Part shown: piece by piece, positions 8,314 through 16,898 of the stretch
Position numbering within the stretch: the stretch's first letter is position 1
Layout of the letters: each line of letters opens with the position of its first letter
Source of the DNA: JBAXGW01 sp037139195
GTDB lineage: Bacteria; Bacteroidota; Bacteroidia; Bacteroidales; JAHJDW01
Length of the DNA stretch: 38,333 bases
Reading direction: 5' to 3'
Assembly: GCA_037139195.1 (NCBI GenBank)
Contig: JBAXGW010000044.1
Location: 1 to 38,333, forward strand
Made by a program: the position numbers and the translations under genes
The notes under the pieces: model-generated
What the model was told of the DNA's origin: nothing
The model's input: only the letters and a program-made list of their open reading frames with translations
Database searches by the model: none

Positions 8314-9570
8314 GTGAAACGTAACATATTCATTTATATTATTTTTTTATTCGGTTTTATTTTGCCTTCTATTGCCTTGGCTCAGAGTCAAGTAATAAAA
8401 AAGGTAGTAATAGACCCTGGCCATGGTGGAAAAGACCCTGGAGCATGCAATAAAAAAGTTTATGAAAAGGATATTGTTCTATCTGTAGCTTTGAAACTTG
8501 GAGCATTTATTAAAGAGAATTTTAAAGATATTGAAGTGATTTATACTCGCAGCACTGATGAGTTTATAGAACTTCATAGGAGAGCTTCAATTGCTAATCA
8601 AAGTAAAGCCGATTTGTTTATTTCTCTTCATTGTAATTCTAATACTTCTCCCGATCCTTATGGGTTTGAAACATTTGTTATGGGAGCAAATAAGTCAAAA
8701 GCAAATCTTGATATAGCAAAAAAGGAAAATGCTACTATACTTTTTGAGGATAATTATTCAAATCAATACGATGGTTTTGATCCTAATTCAGCAGAAGCAG
8801 ATGTGATTTTTACGCTTTATCAGAATGCTTTCTTAAAGCAAAGTTTGTCTTTAGCCTACTCCATCCAAAAGCAGTTTAAAGATAAACTAAAAAGATTTGA
8901 TAGAGGGGTAGGACAAGCAGGTTTTTTGGTTCTTTATAGAACCACAATGCCAAGTATTCTTATAGAATCTGGTTTTTTGTCTAATCCTGATGAGGAACGC
9001 TTTATTGGCTCTGAAAATGGTCAAGTTTATATTGCTTCTGCTATATATCGTGCTTTTAAGGAATATAAAGCGTCAGTTGAAGGAACAACTGTAAAATTAG
9101 ATGAAACAGATAAAATAGACTTTAAGGAAGTCGTTCACTCAGCTGTTGATACAACTGAAAAGCAATCTGTTATTGATAATATATCTAAAGAACAAACGAA
9201 TAAGCCTATTGATAATGTTACAAAATCTTCGGATAAACCTAAAGAAAATGTAGCGAAAAAAGACTCTGTTGTAAAAGTCAGTCAGAAAGAAATTGATAAT
9301 CAAAAGATAAAGCCTGTATTTAAAGTTCAAATTTTAAGTTCAAATAAAAAAATAGCACTAAATGCTGCTGATTTTAAAGGTATAGCAGGAGTAGAGGAAT
9401 ATCAAGATGGGAGCATGTATAAGTACACTGTTGGAGGGTTTGCAACCATAGAAGAAGCTTCAGCATTATCGAAAAAAATGAGAGAAAAAGGATTTACTGG
9501 GGCTTTTTTAACTGCGTTTTGCAATGGAAAGAAAATATCATTAGATGAAGCTAGAAATTTAATGAAATAA
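8314..9570 (+). CDS. N-acetylmuramoyl-L-alanine amidase (Amidase_3) with C-terminal SPOR-like domain
   Basis: 418 residues with a GTG start. A signal peptide (FIYIIFLFGFILPSIALAQ) follows directly, which supports this start. It cleaves the amide bond between muramic acid and the stem peptide in the periplasm. Zinc ligands are visible: H37 in DPGHGG, E51 in YEKD, H106 in SLHCN, and the catalytic E218 in ILIESGF. The ~50-residue insertion between SLHCN and the last motif (FVMGANKSKANLDIAKKEN) is typical of Bacteroidota enzymes. A Lys/Asp/Ser-rich linker (about 255-325) leads to a C-terminal ~85-residue domain (PVFKVQILSSNKK, YKYTVGGFATIEEA) that looks like a peptidoglycan-binding SPOR domain. 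The MCE gene follows 58 bp later. It is likely involved in daughter-cell separation, as in AmiC-type enzymes; that role is inferred. Confidence 0.92.
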   Translation: MKRNIFIYIIFLFGFILPSIALAQSQVIKKVVIDPGHGGKDPGACNKKVYEKDIVLSVALKLGAFIKENFKDIEVIYTRSTDEFIELHRRASIANQSKADLFISLHCNSNTSPDPYGFETFVMGANKSKANLDIAKKENATILFEDNYSNQYDGFDPNSAEADVIFTLYQNAFLKQSLSLAYSIQKQFKDKLKRFDRGVGQAGFLVLYRTTMPSILIESGFLSNPDEERFIGSENGQVYIASAIYRAFKEYKASVEGTTVKLDETDKIDFKEVVHSAVDTTEKQSVIDNISKEQTNKPIDNVTKSSDKPKENVAKKDSVVKVSQKEIDNQKIKPVFKVQILSSNKKIALNAADFKGIAGVEEYQDGSMYKYTVGGFATIEEASALSKKMREKGFTGAFLTAFCNGKKISLDEARNLMK

Positions 9571-9628
9571 GATAAAAGTTATTAGTATTTGTAGGTATAA
9601 TTTTTTTAATTTTACAAAAAATAATAAA

Positions 9629-10627
9629 GTGAAAATTACTAGAGAAGTAAAAATTGGATTAGTATTTATTGTTGGGGTTGTTATTTTGTTTTGGGGTGTA
9701 AATTTTCTTAAAGCAAAACATATTTTTTCCCCTGTTAGAGTTTTTTATGCTGTTTACGAAAAGGTTGACGGTTTAGCAGTTTCTAATCCTGTAAGTGTAA
9801 GTGGTCTTAATGTTGGAAAGGTTGATAAAGTTGAACTACATCCAGATGGTTCAGGTAGAGTTTTAGTAACTTTTTCTTTGAATACCGATTTTCCACTACC
9901 TGCTAATACCACGGCTCGAATTACTTCTGATTTAATGGGTGCAAAAACAATTAATTTAATTTTAGGAAATGGACCTCAATTCATACCTGAAGGTGATACT
10001 CTAAAAACCTCAATACAAGGTAGTTTGCAAAGTGAAGTGAATTTGCAGCTTGTCCCTTTTAAAAGAAAGATGGAAAGTTTAATGTTATCTTTAGATTCAG
10101 TTTTAGTGGTGGTACAATCTATTTTTAATGAAAATACAAGAGACAATTTGGCACTTAGTTTTGAAAGCATAAAAGTAGCCATTCAAAATATTGAACACAT
10201 GTCGTTTTCCGCCGACACATTAGTGTCAACTCAAAAAGGAAGATTGGCATCAATTCTTGGAAATATAGAATCAATTACCTTTAATTTTAAAGAAAATAAT
10301 TCAAAAATATCGAGGATTATATCAAATTTTGCTACTTTATCAGATACACTTGTTAAAGCTGATTTTGCAAGAGTAATATCAAATACAAGTGAAACGATGG
10401 CTCAAACCAATGAAATAATGTCGAAAATCAATTCAGGAAAAGGTTCTATTGGGATGTTAGTTAATAATGATAGCTTATATCGTAAACTTGATAAAGCGTC
10501 AAATGAATTAGATTTGTTATTGCAAGATGTAAAACTGAATCCTCACAGGTATATTCATATTTCTGTATTTGGTGGTGGGGGTAAGCATGCTAAATATGAA
10601 CCTGCAACTGATTTGAAAAAACAATAG
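9629..10627 (+). CDS. MlaD/MCE-family lipid-transport protein
   Basis: 332 residues with a GTG start, followed at once by KITREVKIGLVFIVGVVILFWGVNFLK, a single N-terminal membrane anchor typical of MlaD-type proteins. One MCE domain spans about 38-120 (VFYAVYEKVDGLAVSNPVSVSGLNVGKV, ARITSDLMGAKTINL). The rest is helical, with a long amphipathic or coiled-coil region (about 145-300). Proteins of this type form hexameric rings that carry phospholipids across the periplasm. The usual ABC partners (MlaE permease, MlaF ATPase) are not in the window. The gene lies 58 bp after the amidase in a likely two-gene operon. Confidence 0.88.
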   Translation: MKITREVKIGLVFIVGVVILFWGVNFLKAKHIFSPVRVFYAVYEKVDGLAVSNPVSVSGLNVGKVDKVELHPDGSGRVLVTFSLNTDFPLPANTTARITSDLMGAKTINLILGNGPQFIPEGDTLKTSIQGSLQSEVNLQLVPFKRKMESLMLSLDSVLVVVQSIFNENTRDNLALSFESIKVAIQNIEHMSFSADTLVSTQKGRLASILGNIESITFNFKENNSKISRIISNFATLSDTLVKADFARVISNTSETMAQTNEIMSKINSGKGSIGMLVNNDSLYRKLDKASNELDLLLQDVKLNPHRYIHISVFGGGGKHAKYEPATDLKKQ

Positions 10628-10727
10628 ATTAAATAATACAGTTTGCTCCTTTTTTAATACTCGTTATAGTTGTATAATCCTTTTATTACTTGGATAATAG
10701 AATTCTTTTAATGGTAAATATTGATTT

Positions 10728-11633
10728 ATGATAATTATTAGACTTGATGGCGGATTAGGAAATCAGATGTTTCAGTATGCCTTAGGATTTGTTTTGTCAA
10801 AATCAAAGAACACTAGTCTGAAATTTGACGATTCAATGCTTGGCGAAAAGAATTTTCATGAACACCATACAAATCGTAATTTAGAACTAGGAGTTTTTGA
10901 CAAAAGTTTTGAAATTGCTTCTCCCAAAGAAATTGAAGAGCTTAAAAAAGAGGACTATTCAAAGTTAAGTTATTTTTTTTATCGATATTTTTATAGAGAA
11001 AACATACCTTATTTCAAGAAAAATATTTTTTATGAAAAAGGGTTTTTTGTTTTTGATTCAAATATTTTTAAAATTAATAGAAATTGCTATTTGCTTGGTT
11101 ATTGGCAAAATGAAAAATATTTTTCGTCCTTTAGAAATGAATTATTAAACCTATTTCAATTTCCCAGTTTAACCAACAAAAAGAATATCGATATTATTGA
11201 AATGATAAAGTGTTCTAATTCGGTAAGTGTTCATATACGCCGAGGTGATTACGTTAATGATGCAGTAGCTTCAAAACTACACGGAAATATAGCAAATGAA
11301 AATTATTATAAAGATTCAATAGAATTGATAAAATCTAGAGTTGATAATACTCTACTTTTTGTTTTTTCCGATGAAGTAGAATGGGTAAAAGAAAATATCG
11401 AATTTCCCGAGAATAGTTATTTCATAAATTGGAACAAAGGTGATGAAAGTTATATAGATATGCAATTGATGAGCAATTGCAAACACAATATAATTGCAAA
11501 TTCCTCTTTTAGTTGGTGGTCAGCTTGGCTAAATAAATACCCCAAAAAGATTGTTATAGCCCCTAAAAAATGGATGAATGGCGAAGGAATTGATGATGGA
11601 GATATTTGCCCAAGTGAATGGGAGAGGTTATAA
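10728..11633 (+). CDS. Alpha-1,2-fucosyltransferase family (GT11) glycosyltransferase
   Basis: 301 residues. The N-terminal MIIIRLDGGLGNQMFQYALG motif and the HIRRGDY motif near residue 168 (GDP-fucose binding) identify glycosyltransferase family 11. The third family motif is ANSSFSWWSAWL near residue 258. Family members transfer fucose from GDP-fucose in alpha-1,2 linkage to galactose or related sugars on surface glycans, LPS or capsule. No signal peptide or membrane span is seen, as expected for a cytoplasmic or membrane-associated enzyme. It stands alone, with no other glycan genes beside it, and ends in its own hairpin. The exact acceptor cannot be read from the sequence. Confidence 0.92.
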   Translation: MIIIRLDGGLGNQMFQYALGFVLSKSKNTSLKFDDSMLGEKNFHEHHTNRNLELGVFDKSFEIASPKEIEELKKEDYSKLSYFFYRYFYRENIPYFKKNIFYEKGFFVFDSNIFKINRNCYLLGYWQNEKYFSSFRNELLNLFQFPSLTNKKNIDIIEMIKCSNSVSVHIRRGDYVNDAVASKLHGNIANENYYKDSIELIKSRVDNTLLFVFSDEVEWVKENIEFPENSYFINWNKGDESYIDMQLMSNCKHNIIANSSFSWWSAWLNKYPKKIVIAPKKWMNGEGIDDGDICPSEWERL

Positions 11634-11666
11634 AAAAGCTGACAAGAAAAAATATTGTCAGCTTTT
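11634..11666 (+). terminator. Rho-independent terminator after the fucosyltransferase
   Basis: Perfect 12-bp stem, AAAAGCTGACAA (11634-11645) and TTGTCAGCTTTT (11655-11666), with a 9-base loop. It starts at the stop codon of the fucosyltransferase. The right arm ends in TTTT. Confidence 0.8.
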
Positions 11667-11687
11667 AAAACTAGAATGCATATTTAT

Positions 11688-11977
11688 TTAAAAATACCTC
11701 ACAGCTCATACGTATAAAGGTAAATCTTTTGCACTTCCACCAATATAGCCGTTTCCAAAAAAAATAATACCCATACAAAAGTTCCTGAAGTAGAAATATT
11801 GTATTGAGTAGAACACCAATAATCAAAGTAACAGAATTCTCCAATTGCTATTTTATTTAAATATAATTGATAAAGTTCATCTTTGCTAGGTAAGAACCTG
11901 TCAGAATAGCTCCCTAAACTAAACTGAGTTAACTTGTTAGGCATTGTGCAATTTGTTTGATAATTCGATGTCTCAAA
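11688..11977 (-). pseudogene. Decayed C-terminal fragment of a DUF1566-type protein
   Basis: The minus strand encodes LGSYSDRFLPSKDELYQLYL and then YWCSTQYN, the hallmarks of DUF1566 domains (SDWFLPSKDEL, YWSSTEYN). The frame then shifts in a T8 run (11757-11764) into LETAILVEV. In the shifted frame the family's ending can still be read: FFGNGYIGGSAKDLPLYV, a TGA where the conserved arginine of YVRAVR should be, then AVRYF and a TAA at 11688-11690. Upstream an in-frame TGA (11978-11980) cuts off the rest of the gene. There are therefore at least three lesions. An 81-codon reading frame (11699-11944) is open but is a relic. DUF1566 domains occur on exported or surface proteins; their function is not established. 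Confidence 0.75.
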
Positions 11978-12137
11978 TCAAGCCTATGCAAATATCAGAA
12001 TAAATATTACTATAAATATGATTTAAACAATTAGCATTTGTTTTTTATTAAAGGTTGTTTAATATTTGATATTTAGATTTTTGTGGGCTTTTTTTATATC
12101 AATATATTTTTTTTTATTTTTGCAAAAAAAAATAATA

Positions 12138-12701
12138 ATGAAATTTAATTTTGCTCTTTTATTAATTCTTTTTTTAACATTAAGAATTGGTTATGGACAG
12201 GAAAGTTCAACGCATCATAGTTTTGGCTATGGCGGATACGTCCCCATGGGAAGTAATAAAAATTTAATAGGAGATGGACTTTGTGTTTTTTACGAATATA
12301 ATTTGCTAAATAAGCAAAATTCTCGCATGTTTTTCGGTCTTGATTATAATTGTTCAATAATCAATAAAAATTATGGATTTTGGAAGTATAACAATAGCTC
12401 ATATTCTGATTTCAATATGAATTTTTTAGTGCCTATAGGAATCACAAAAAATATTTTTATTTCTAAAAATGAAGATAAAATAGTGCGAATAGGTTTGAGT
12501 GGAGGGCCTGCTTTTGTTATGCAAAAAGGACCGGAAAGTTTTACTACTTCTAAAAAATATACAACTTTTTTTGTTTCAGCTAGTATTGCTGATATTTCGT
12601 CTGGAATTATGGGGATGAAGATTGTTTGTGATTATCAATTTAATGGAATAATATTGTTTAAAATTTACGTTACAGCCGACTTTAACGGGAAAAAGAAATA
12701 G
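12138..12701 (+). CDS. Exported protein of unknown function, possible small beta-barrel
   Basis: 187 residues. The ATG at 12138 is chosen over one 24 codons upstream because it begins a proper signal peptide (MKFNFALLLILFLTLRIGYG). An exact TATTTTTG -7 box (12115-12122) would place transcription start just before it. The mature part has alternating polar and hydrophobic strands (HSFGYGGYVPMGSNKNL, RMFFGLDYNCSIINKNYGFW, IVRIGLSGGPAFVM) and ends in a strand (FKIYVTADFNG). This resembles small outer membrane barrel proteins of Bacteroidota. No family is recognised. The next gene starts 2 bp after the stop, so the two are surely co-transcribed. Confidence 0.6.
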   Translation: MKFNFALLLILFLTLRIGYGQESSTHHSFGYGGYVPMGSNKNLIGDGLCVFYEYNLLNKQNSRMFFGLDYNCSIINKNYGFWKYNNSSYSDFNMNFLVPIGITKNIFISKNEDKIVRIGLSGGPAFVMQKGPESFTTSKKYTTFFVSASIADISSGIMGMKIVCDYQFNGIILFKIYVTADFNGKKK

Positions 12702-12703
12702 AC

Positions 12704-13798
12704 ATGAAGAAAATTACCTTAACAATTTCATTTGCAATAGCTTCATTATTACTTTTTTCTAATAATGAATTTAGCGATAGTATAAAACTAAATACTAATT
12801 TTTCGCCTTTAATAAAAAACCATGAATTTTCCGTTAAGAAGGATAGCTCAAAAACTAAAAATGTAATAAAAAATATTCGCTATTTTTTTGGTATTTATGG
12901 GGGATATGAATACGCTAGTAATTGTTTTCAAACAAAAACAACAATTGGCGAATTTGAAACTGCCAAATATAAAGGTATTAAAGAATATAATTTATTTACT
13001 TATGAGCAAAATGCGTTTATCAGTCTTAGAACGCCGATAATAGGTATCACAAAAACATGGTCTTCTACATTATTACTTAATAAAGCTGATTATTTTAAAA
13101 GTACTGATATTGATATTTATGGAATGATTACTTTGCCATCAATATTTAAAAAGCTTAAACCATTAAAGTATTTAGTGATTTTTGGCCCTAATAAATACAG
13201 CTATATGGATATAAAACGCGGGAACTATAATTTACAGATTAAAAAAGAATTTGCTTTAATGAATATTTTAGAAAGAGAGAGAATATATGAGAATTTTAAT
13301 AATCGTTCATACACATTAAATTCCGACTCAATTGGTATAGATAGAATATACACAAGGAATATTAAAATAAATTTAGATTATGGAGGTGTAATAGAGCATT
13401 TTTATAATATTGAAGATCATAAAGGTGAAATCAAAAATGGAAAATCACCTTTTTTAGATGTTTTGAAAATGTTGCCTTGTTTTTCGTACACTCTAATTTG
13501 GTCGAAAATGGCAATTGACTATAATGATAAAGCACTTAAAAAGAATAATACTATTACTGCTACAGGACGTGGTGGAGGATTAGGTTTTGGCTTAAACTAT
13601 TGGAATTATTATTTTAATAATCGATTATTTGTAAAAGTTAGTATTAAACATGTTATTGGAGATGGAATAGATTATTATTTTGAGAATACACCTCCTAGCT
13701 TTATGACTAAAGATTTTACTGGATATACTGCTGATAAAGGTTTTTATAGAAATTTCAATAATACATATTTTAAATTTAAATTGGCATTTAACATATAA
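12704..13798 (+). CDS. Exported protein of unknown function
   Basis: 364 residues, starting with a signal peptide (MKKITLTISFAIASLLLFSN). No recognised domain. The mature protein is rich in aromatic residues and Asn/Lys, with strand-like stretches (GGVIEHFYNIED, ATGRGGGLGFGLNYWNYYF, RLFVKVSIKHVIGDG). It ends in a phenylalanine-rich strand (NNTYFKFKLAFNI), a pattern often seen at the C-terminus of outer membrane barrels. It follows the previous gene by 2 bp, so the two may form a small envelope pair. An outer membrane barrel is inferred, not shown. Confidence 0.6.
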   Translation: MKKITLTISFAIASLLLFSNNEFSDSIKLNTNFSPLIKNHEFSVKKDSSKTKNVIKNIRYFFGIYGGYEYASNCFQTKTTIGEFETAKYKGIKEYNLFTYEQNAFISLRTPIIGITKTWSSTLLLNKADYFKSTDIDIYGMITLPSIFKKLKPLKYLVIFGPNKYSYMDIKRGNYNLQIKKEFALMNILERERIYENFNNRSYTLNSDSIGIDRIYTRNIKINLDYGGVIEHFYNIEDHKGEIKNGKSPFLDVLKMLPCFSYTLIWSKMAIDYNDKALKKNNTITATGRGGGLGFGLNYWNYYFNNRLFVKVSIKHVIGDGIDYYFENTPPSFMTKDFTGYTADKGFYRNFNNTYFKFKLAFNI

Positions 13799-13803
13799 TC
13801 AAA

Positions 13804-13827
13804 AAGGGGCTTTTTAAAAAGCCCCTT
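13804..13827 (-). terminator. Terminator between convergent genes
   Basis: Perfect 24-bp palindrome: arm AAGGGGCTTTTT (13804-13815) and its complement (13816-13827). On the minus strand the stem is followed by TTTTT, so it most clearly ends the five-gene minus-strand operon whose last stop is at 13839. On the plus strand it also lies just after the stop of the 364-residue gene. Confidence 0.8.
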
Positions 13828-13838
13828 AAGATATAAGT

Positions 13839-14798
13839 CTACCAAAGACTTTTATAAGTGATGTTCTGAGGTTGCCCGTTGCCATAAGCTACTCCAATAT
13901 CACGATAAGCTTTAATCATATCTCTTACAAGCCCAATTTCTTTGTCATATTTGAAATTCCATTCGCGCTTATCAACTTCAAGAATTCTTTTAGCAATTTT
14001 ATCGGATAAAGCTTTAGATTCATTAAAACATGAAGATTTAGGATCGATTGTTGCTAACAGTGCGCCCGCTTGTTGAGCACCTTCCCAGCTTTGGTTTGCG
14101 TTCCAAATATTGGTTGCTTCTGTTAATTTTGCTTTACATTCGTAATCAATTTTTTGTTGGAAAATAACAGGAAGAACCTCCATGCATTTGTTCCAACATT
14201 CAGTGCAAACATCAGGAACTGAAGTAAGCTTCCAAATTGCTTCGTCAAATTTATTCATTCCAGCCGCAATTTTTGCTTCTTTAATTATTACATCACATTG
14301 TGCATTGTAATATTCAATGATTTTTGTTTTACCTTTTTCAATAAAGGTTTGGTAGTTTGGGTCGTTGGTTTTAATGTTTTTTAATGCTGCATTATATGCT
14401 TTTGTTTCATTTTCACCAACTCCTTTAGCTGTAGTTGTATAGCTCGCAAAGCTTTTGCCTTCAATGCCATCGCCAATATATAAAGTAATGTCCATGGTAT
14501 AGGCTTGCATTGGAGGAGTTGTAGGCGTAATATCCTTTGTTGTAACTACTGTGTTCGCAGAAATAATGAATCTGCAATTTGCAGAGCTACCACTCATTCC
14601 ATTTTCAGTTATTATTTGGCTTAGTTTGTTTTCTAAATTTTTCTTAGCTGCCGCAGGCATATTTTCAATATTATCAGGAATCCAAGCAGTAAGGGCTAGT
14701 CTGTTTTTGTCAGTCATTTTCCCCTCTGAATTCTGTGCATTTGCATTTCCAATATTTAAAGCAAAAATTAGCAATAATCCGAATATATTTATTTTCAT
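13839..14798 (-). CDS. Exported protein of unknown function, last gene of a five-gene envelope operon
   Basis: 319 residues with a signal peptide (MKINIFGLLLIFALNIGNANA). The first half reads like a small alpha/beta domain (RLALTAWIPD, CRFIISANTVVTTKD, MDITLYIGDG, KGVGENETKAYNAALKNI). The GVGENETKAYNAA stretch recalls the motif in CsgG, FlgT and LPP20-type periplasmic proteins; this is a weak visual similarity only. The second half is helical with a cysteine cluster (CDVIIKEA, PDVCTECWNKCMEV, YECKAKL), suggesting disulfides or a TPR-like helical repeat. It starts 21 bp after the upstream gene. No function is known to me. Confidence 0.7.
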   Translation of the reverse strand: MKINIFGLLLIFALNIGNANAQNSEGKMTDKNRLALTAWIPDNIENMPAAAKKNLENKLSQIITENGMSGSSANCRFIISANTVVTTKDITPTTPPMQAYTMDITLYIGDGIEGKSFASYTTTAKGVGENETKAYNAALKNIKTNDPNYQTFIEKGKTKIIEYYNAQCDVIIKEAKIAAGMNKFDEAIWKLTSVPDVCTECWNKCMEVLPVIFQQKIDYECKAKLTEATNIWNANQSWEGAQQAGALLATIDPKSSCFNESKALSDKIAKRILEVDKREWNFKYDKEIGLVRDMIKAYRDIGVAYGNGQPQNITYKSLW

Positions 14799-14819
14799 TT
14801 TTCTTAGTTTTAAGTTTGA

Positions 14820-15776
14820 TTATTTATCACCTAATACAATTGTTGCTTGTCCTAAACCTTTCATCATAAGCTTGTTTACAATGCTATATGGTGGGTTTTT
14901 AAGGTAGCTTTGAAGTTCTTTGCAAAATCCCCTTGCATCTATTGCTTTTCCTGTTGCATCATATAGAGGTATTCGTACTTGCTCAAATAACATCATGTTT
15001 TCAGTAGCATCAGTAGTGCTAAAACGTCCTTTTACTGTATTTTTAGTAAGCCAATCTTCAATTTGAGCACTCAATTCTTTTCCATCATATTCTGTTTCAA
15101 GATCGTTGCTCCAAGAGTCAAATTTCTTTATTCTAATTGTTATTTCTCTTCCATTTTCAAACATATCAGTAAAATGAGCTTGCAATGAATTGTTGAAATT
15201 ATCAAGATGGGCAAGTATTGCTTCTTCTAATAATACAGGTATTTCAGCAGAAAAAGATGGAGCACCAGTTCCTGTAGCAGTAGCAATTTGCTTGTCGGTA
15301 TATGAATCAAGTCCTTGTAAATTAAATGTTATAGATTTTTTAGGACCAGTAACATTAACAGTCCATGTTAATTGCATAATAATATCTGCTTTAGCACTTT
15401 TCTTTAATTTGTCGATAGGGCTTTCGCTAACACCTGCTCCTGCTTTACTTGTTAACATAGCATCTTCTGCACTTTCGTTTGCTAAACTTTTTAATACAGA
15501 TTCGGCATTTTTCAATGGAAATCCTCTGTCAGCCATTAAACCATTAATTTTGCTAATAGCTAGAAGCAAATCTGCATTTTCTTGAAAAGCTCTTTTGTAA
15601 TCAGGAACCTTTACTTTAGTTCCTTGATTGTCATATTCTGTCATGTAACCATTAGCATTGCACCATACATCGCTTGGTAATACCATTATGGTTGGCTTTT
15701 TTGCTTGCGAGAATGCTGAGGACACAACAATAAGCAAAAAAGCAACTAGAAGAAATTTATTAATTATTTTTTTCAT
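14820..15776 (-). CDS. DUF6175-like exported protein
   Basis: 318 residues with a signal peptide (MKKIINKFLLVAFLLIVVSSAFSQ). Much of the sequence matches what I remember of a Bacteroidota-specific uncharacterised family annotated as DUF6175: PTIMVLPSDVWC at the start, SKINGLMADRGFPLKN, GPKKSITFNLQGLDSYTDKQ, SFSAEIPVLLEEA and KGLGQATIVLGDK at the end. The strong conservation implies a constrained job, but none is known. The first half (KKPTIMVLP, ADIIMQLTWTV) has the outline of CsgG/TolB-N-like alpha/beta domains. It is the fourth gene of the operon, 33 bp after the previous one. The family name is from memory and needs a profile search. Confidence 0.75.
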   Translation of the reverse strand: MKKIINKFLLVAFLLIVVSSAFSQAKKPTIMVLPSDVWCNANGYMTEYDNQGTKVKVPDYKRAFQENADLLLAISKINGLMADRGFPLKNAESVLKSLANESAEDAMLTSKAGAGVSESPIDKLKKSAKADIIMQLTWTVNVTGPKKSITFNLQGLDSYTDKQIATATGTGAPSFSAEIPVLLEEAILAHLDNFNNSLQAHFTDMFENGREITIRIKKFDSWSNDLETEYDGKELSAQIEDWLTKNTVKGRFSTTDATENMMLFEQVRIPLYDATGKAIDARGFCKELQSYLKNPPYSIVNKLMMKGLGQATIVLGDK

Positions 15777-15809
15777 TTATAATTTAGATTAGTTTGTTAA
15801 ATTTATTAA

Positions 15810-16304
15810 TTATTTAAGAATATTATCTGTTTTCAATTTCTGTTTTAGTTCTGCTCTTAAAACGCGAACAACAACTCCGTACATTTCTTGAGAACCTGAT
15901 TTTTCTCTTTGTTTTACAACTTCTATATGGTATTTTGAACCATCTTTTTCTGACACAAATTCTTTGTATGTACCGCCATCAGCAAAAAACTTATTGAAAT
16001 AATCTTCATATTTTTCTTGAGCATTAACTTCTGGAACAAGGGGTTTTACACTGCATTCTGTTTTGCCTTCTAGTATGCCCGTGAATAATACGTCTCTAAT
16101 TGCATTCTTATATGCCTGCTCAATAGCATCTGCTCTATTTCTGCCACTTCCCCATGCTTTTAATGTTTGTGAGCCATCTAATTCAACTCCCATGCATTCT
16201 GTTTTGTGGGTATAGCTCCCCGATATTTTGCTTTTTGTTTTGCATCCTGAAAAAGAAACTATTCCAAGAGTGAAAACTATCAAGATAAAAATTTTCTGTT
16301 TCAT
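15810..16304 (-). CDS. Lipoprotein, paralogue of the adjacent upstream gene product
   Basis: 164 residues with a lipoprotein signal (MKQKIFILIVFTLGIVSFSGC, lipid-bearing Cys21). It is clearly related to the next protein in the operon. Shared landmarks are AIEQAYKNAIRDVLF versus AIEQAKKNAVHGIIF, FFADGGTYKEFVS versus FFKDGGKYMKFVS, and YGVVVRVLRAELKQ versus VGVVVSVNVAALRK. The AIEQAYKNA segment resembles the helix of LPP20/FlgP-like periplasmic lipoproteins. Tandem duplication within the operon, with one copy a lipoprotein and the other apparently soluble, suggests a heteromeric membrane-linked assembly. This is inference. It starts 33 bp after its paralogue's stop. Confidence 0.72.
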   Translation of the reverse strand: MKQKIFILIVFTLGIVSFSGCKTKSKISGSYTHKTECMGVELDGSQTLKAWGSGRNRADAIEQAYKNAIRDVLFTGILEGKTECSVKPLVPEVNAQEKYEDYFNKFFADGGTYKEFVSEKDGSKYHIEVVKQREKSGSQEMYGVVVRVLRAELKQKLKTDNILK

Positions 16305-16337
16305 AAAAAGTAAAATTTAATTATTGAATAAATATGA

Positions 16338-16859
16338 TTAAAAGCCAGCACTAAGAGATTTTATAATTCCCGCATCTTCCAAATCTTTTCTTAAAGCGGC
16401 AACATTTACAGAGACTACTACGCCAACTTTGTATTCTTTTCCAATTTTCATTCTATCTTCTGCTGCTATTGCTCCATCAGTTGATAGTGATACAAATTTC
16501 ATATACTTTCCGCCATCTTTAAAAAACTCTTTAAAAAATTCAGATTTCTCTTCTTCTAAATTTACATTGTTAGTTAATGCTTTCTGGCCAGGAACTGATT
16601 GTGAACCCACGAATCCCTTGAAAATTATTCCATGCACTGCATTTTTTTTAGCTTGTTCAATTGCTACTTCAGGTTTTTTAGAATACGACCATACTTTTAT
16701 TAAATAAGATCCTTGAATACCAGTTTTAACTGCTTCAATTTCATAACGCCAAGCTTCGGTATCTTTCTCCGCTTTTTTTCTTGCTTGAGCATTTAACAAT
16801 GAAGATAAACCCATAATCATTATTAATGCTAGACTAGTTTTTTTTACTATTGAATTCAT
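16338..16859 (-). CDS. Exported protein, soluble paralogue of the adjacent lipoprotein
   Basis: 173 residues with a signal peptide (SLALIMIMGLSSLLNAQA) and no lipobox cysteine. The core is LIKVWSYSKKPEVAIEQAKKNA, FFKEFFKDGG and KEYKVGVVVSVNVAALRKDL. The pattern (strand, AIEQAKKNA helix, strand) is like LPP20-type domains of other phyla, but I cannot assign it firmly. It is the second gene of the operon, 39 bp after the first. Its close relation to the lipoprotein in the third position points to gene duplication. Confidence 0.7.
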   Translation of the reverse strand: MNSIVKKTSLALIMIMGLSSLLNAQARKKAEKDTEAWRYEIEAVKTGIQGSYLIKVWSYSKKPEVAIEQAKKNAVHGIIFKGFVGSQSVPGQKALTNNVNLEEEKSEFFKEFFKDGGKYMKFVSLSTDGAIAAEDRMKIGKEYKVGVVVSVNVAALRKDLEDAGIIKSLSAGF

Positions 16860-16898
16860 TTTGTTTATTGTTAAAAGTTTATATTAATTAATTGTTTT

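Noticed and set aside
14551..14907. 118-codon plus-strand reading frame spanning two operon genes
   Set aside because: Antisense to two conserved exported proteins. Its sequence is hydrophobic by complementarity and shows no family features.
15190..15585. 131-codon plus-strand reading frame
   Set aside because: Antisense to the conserved DUF6175-like gene and without recognisable features.
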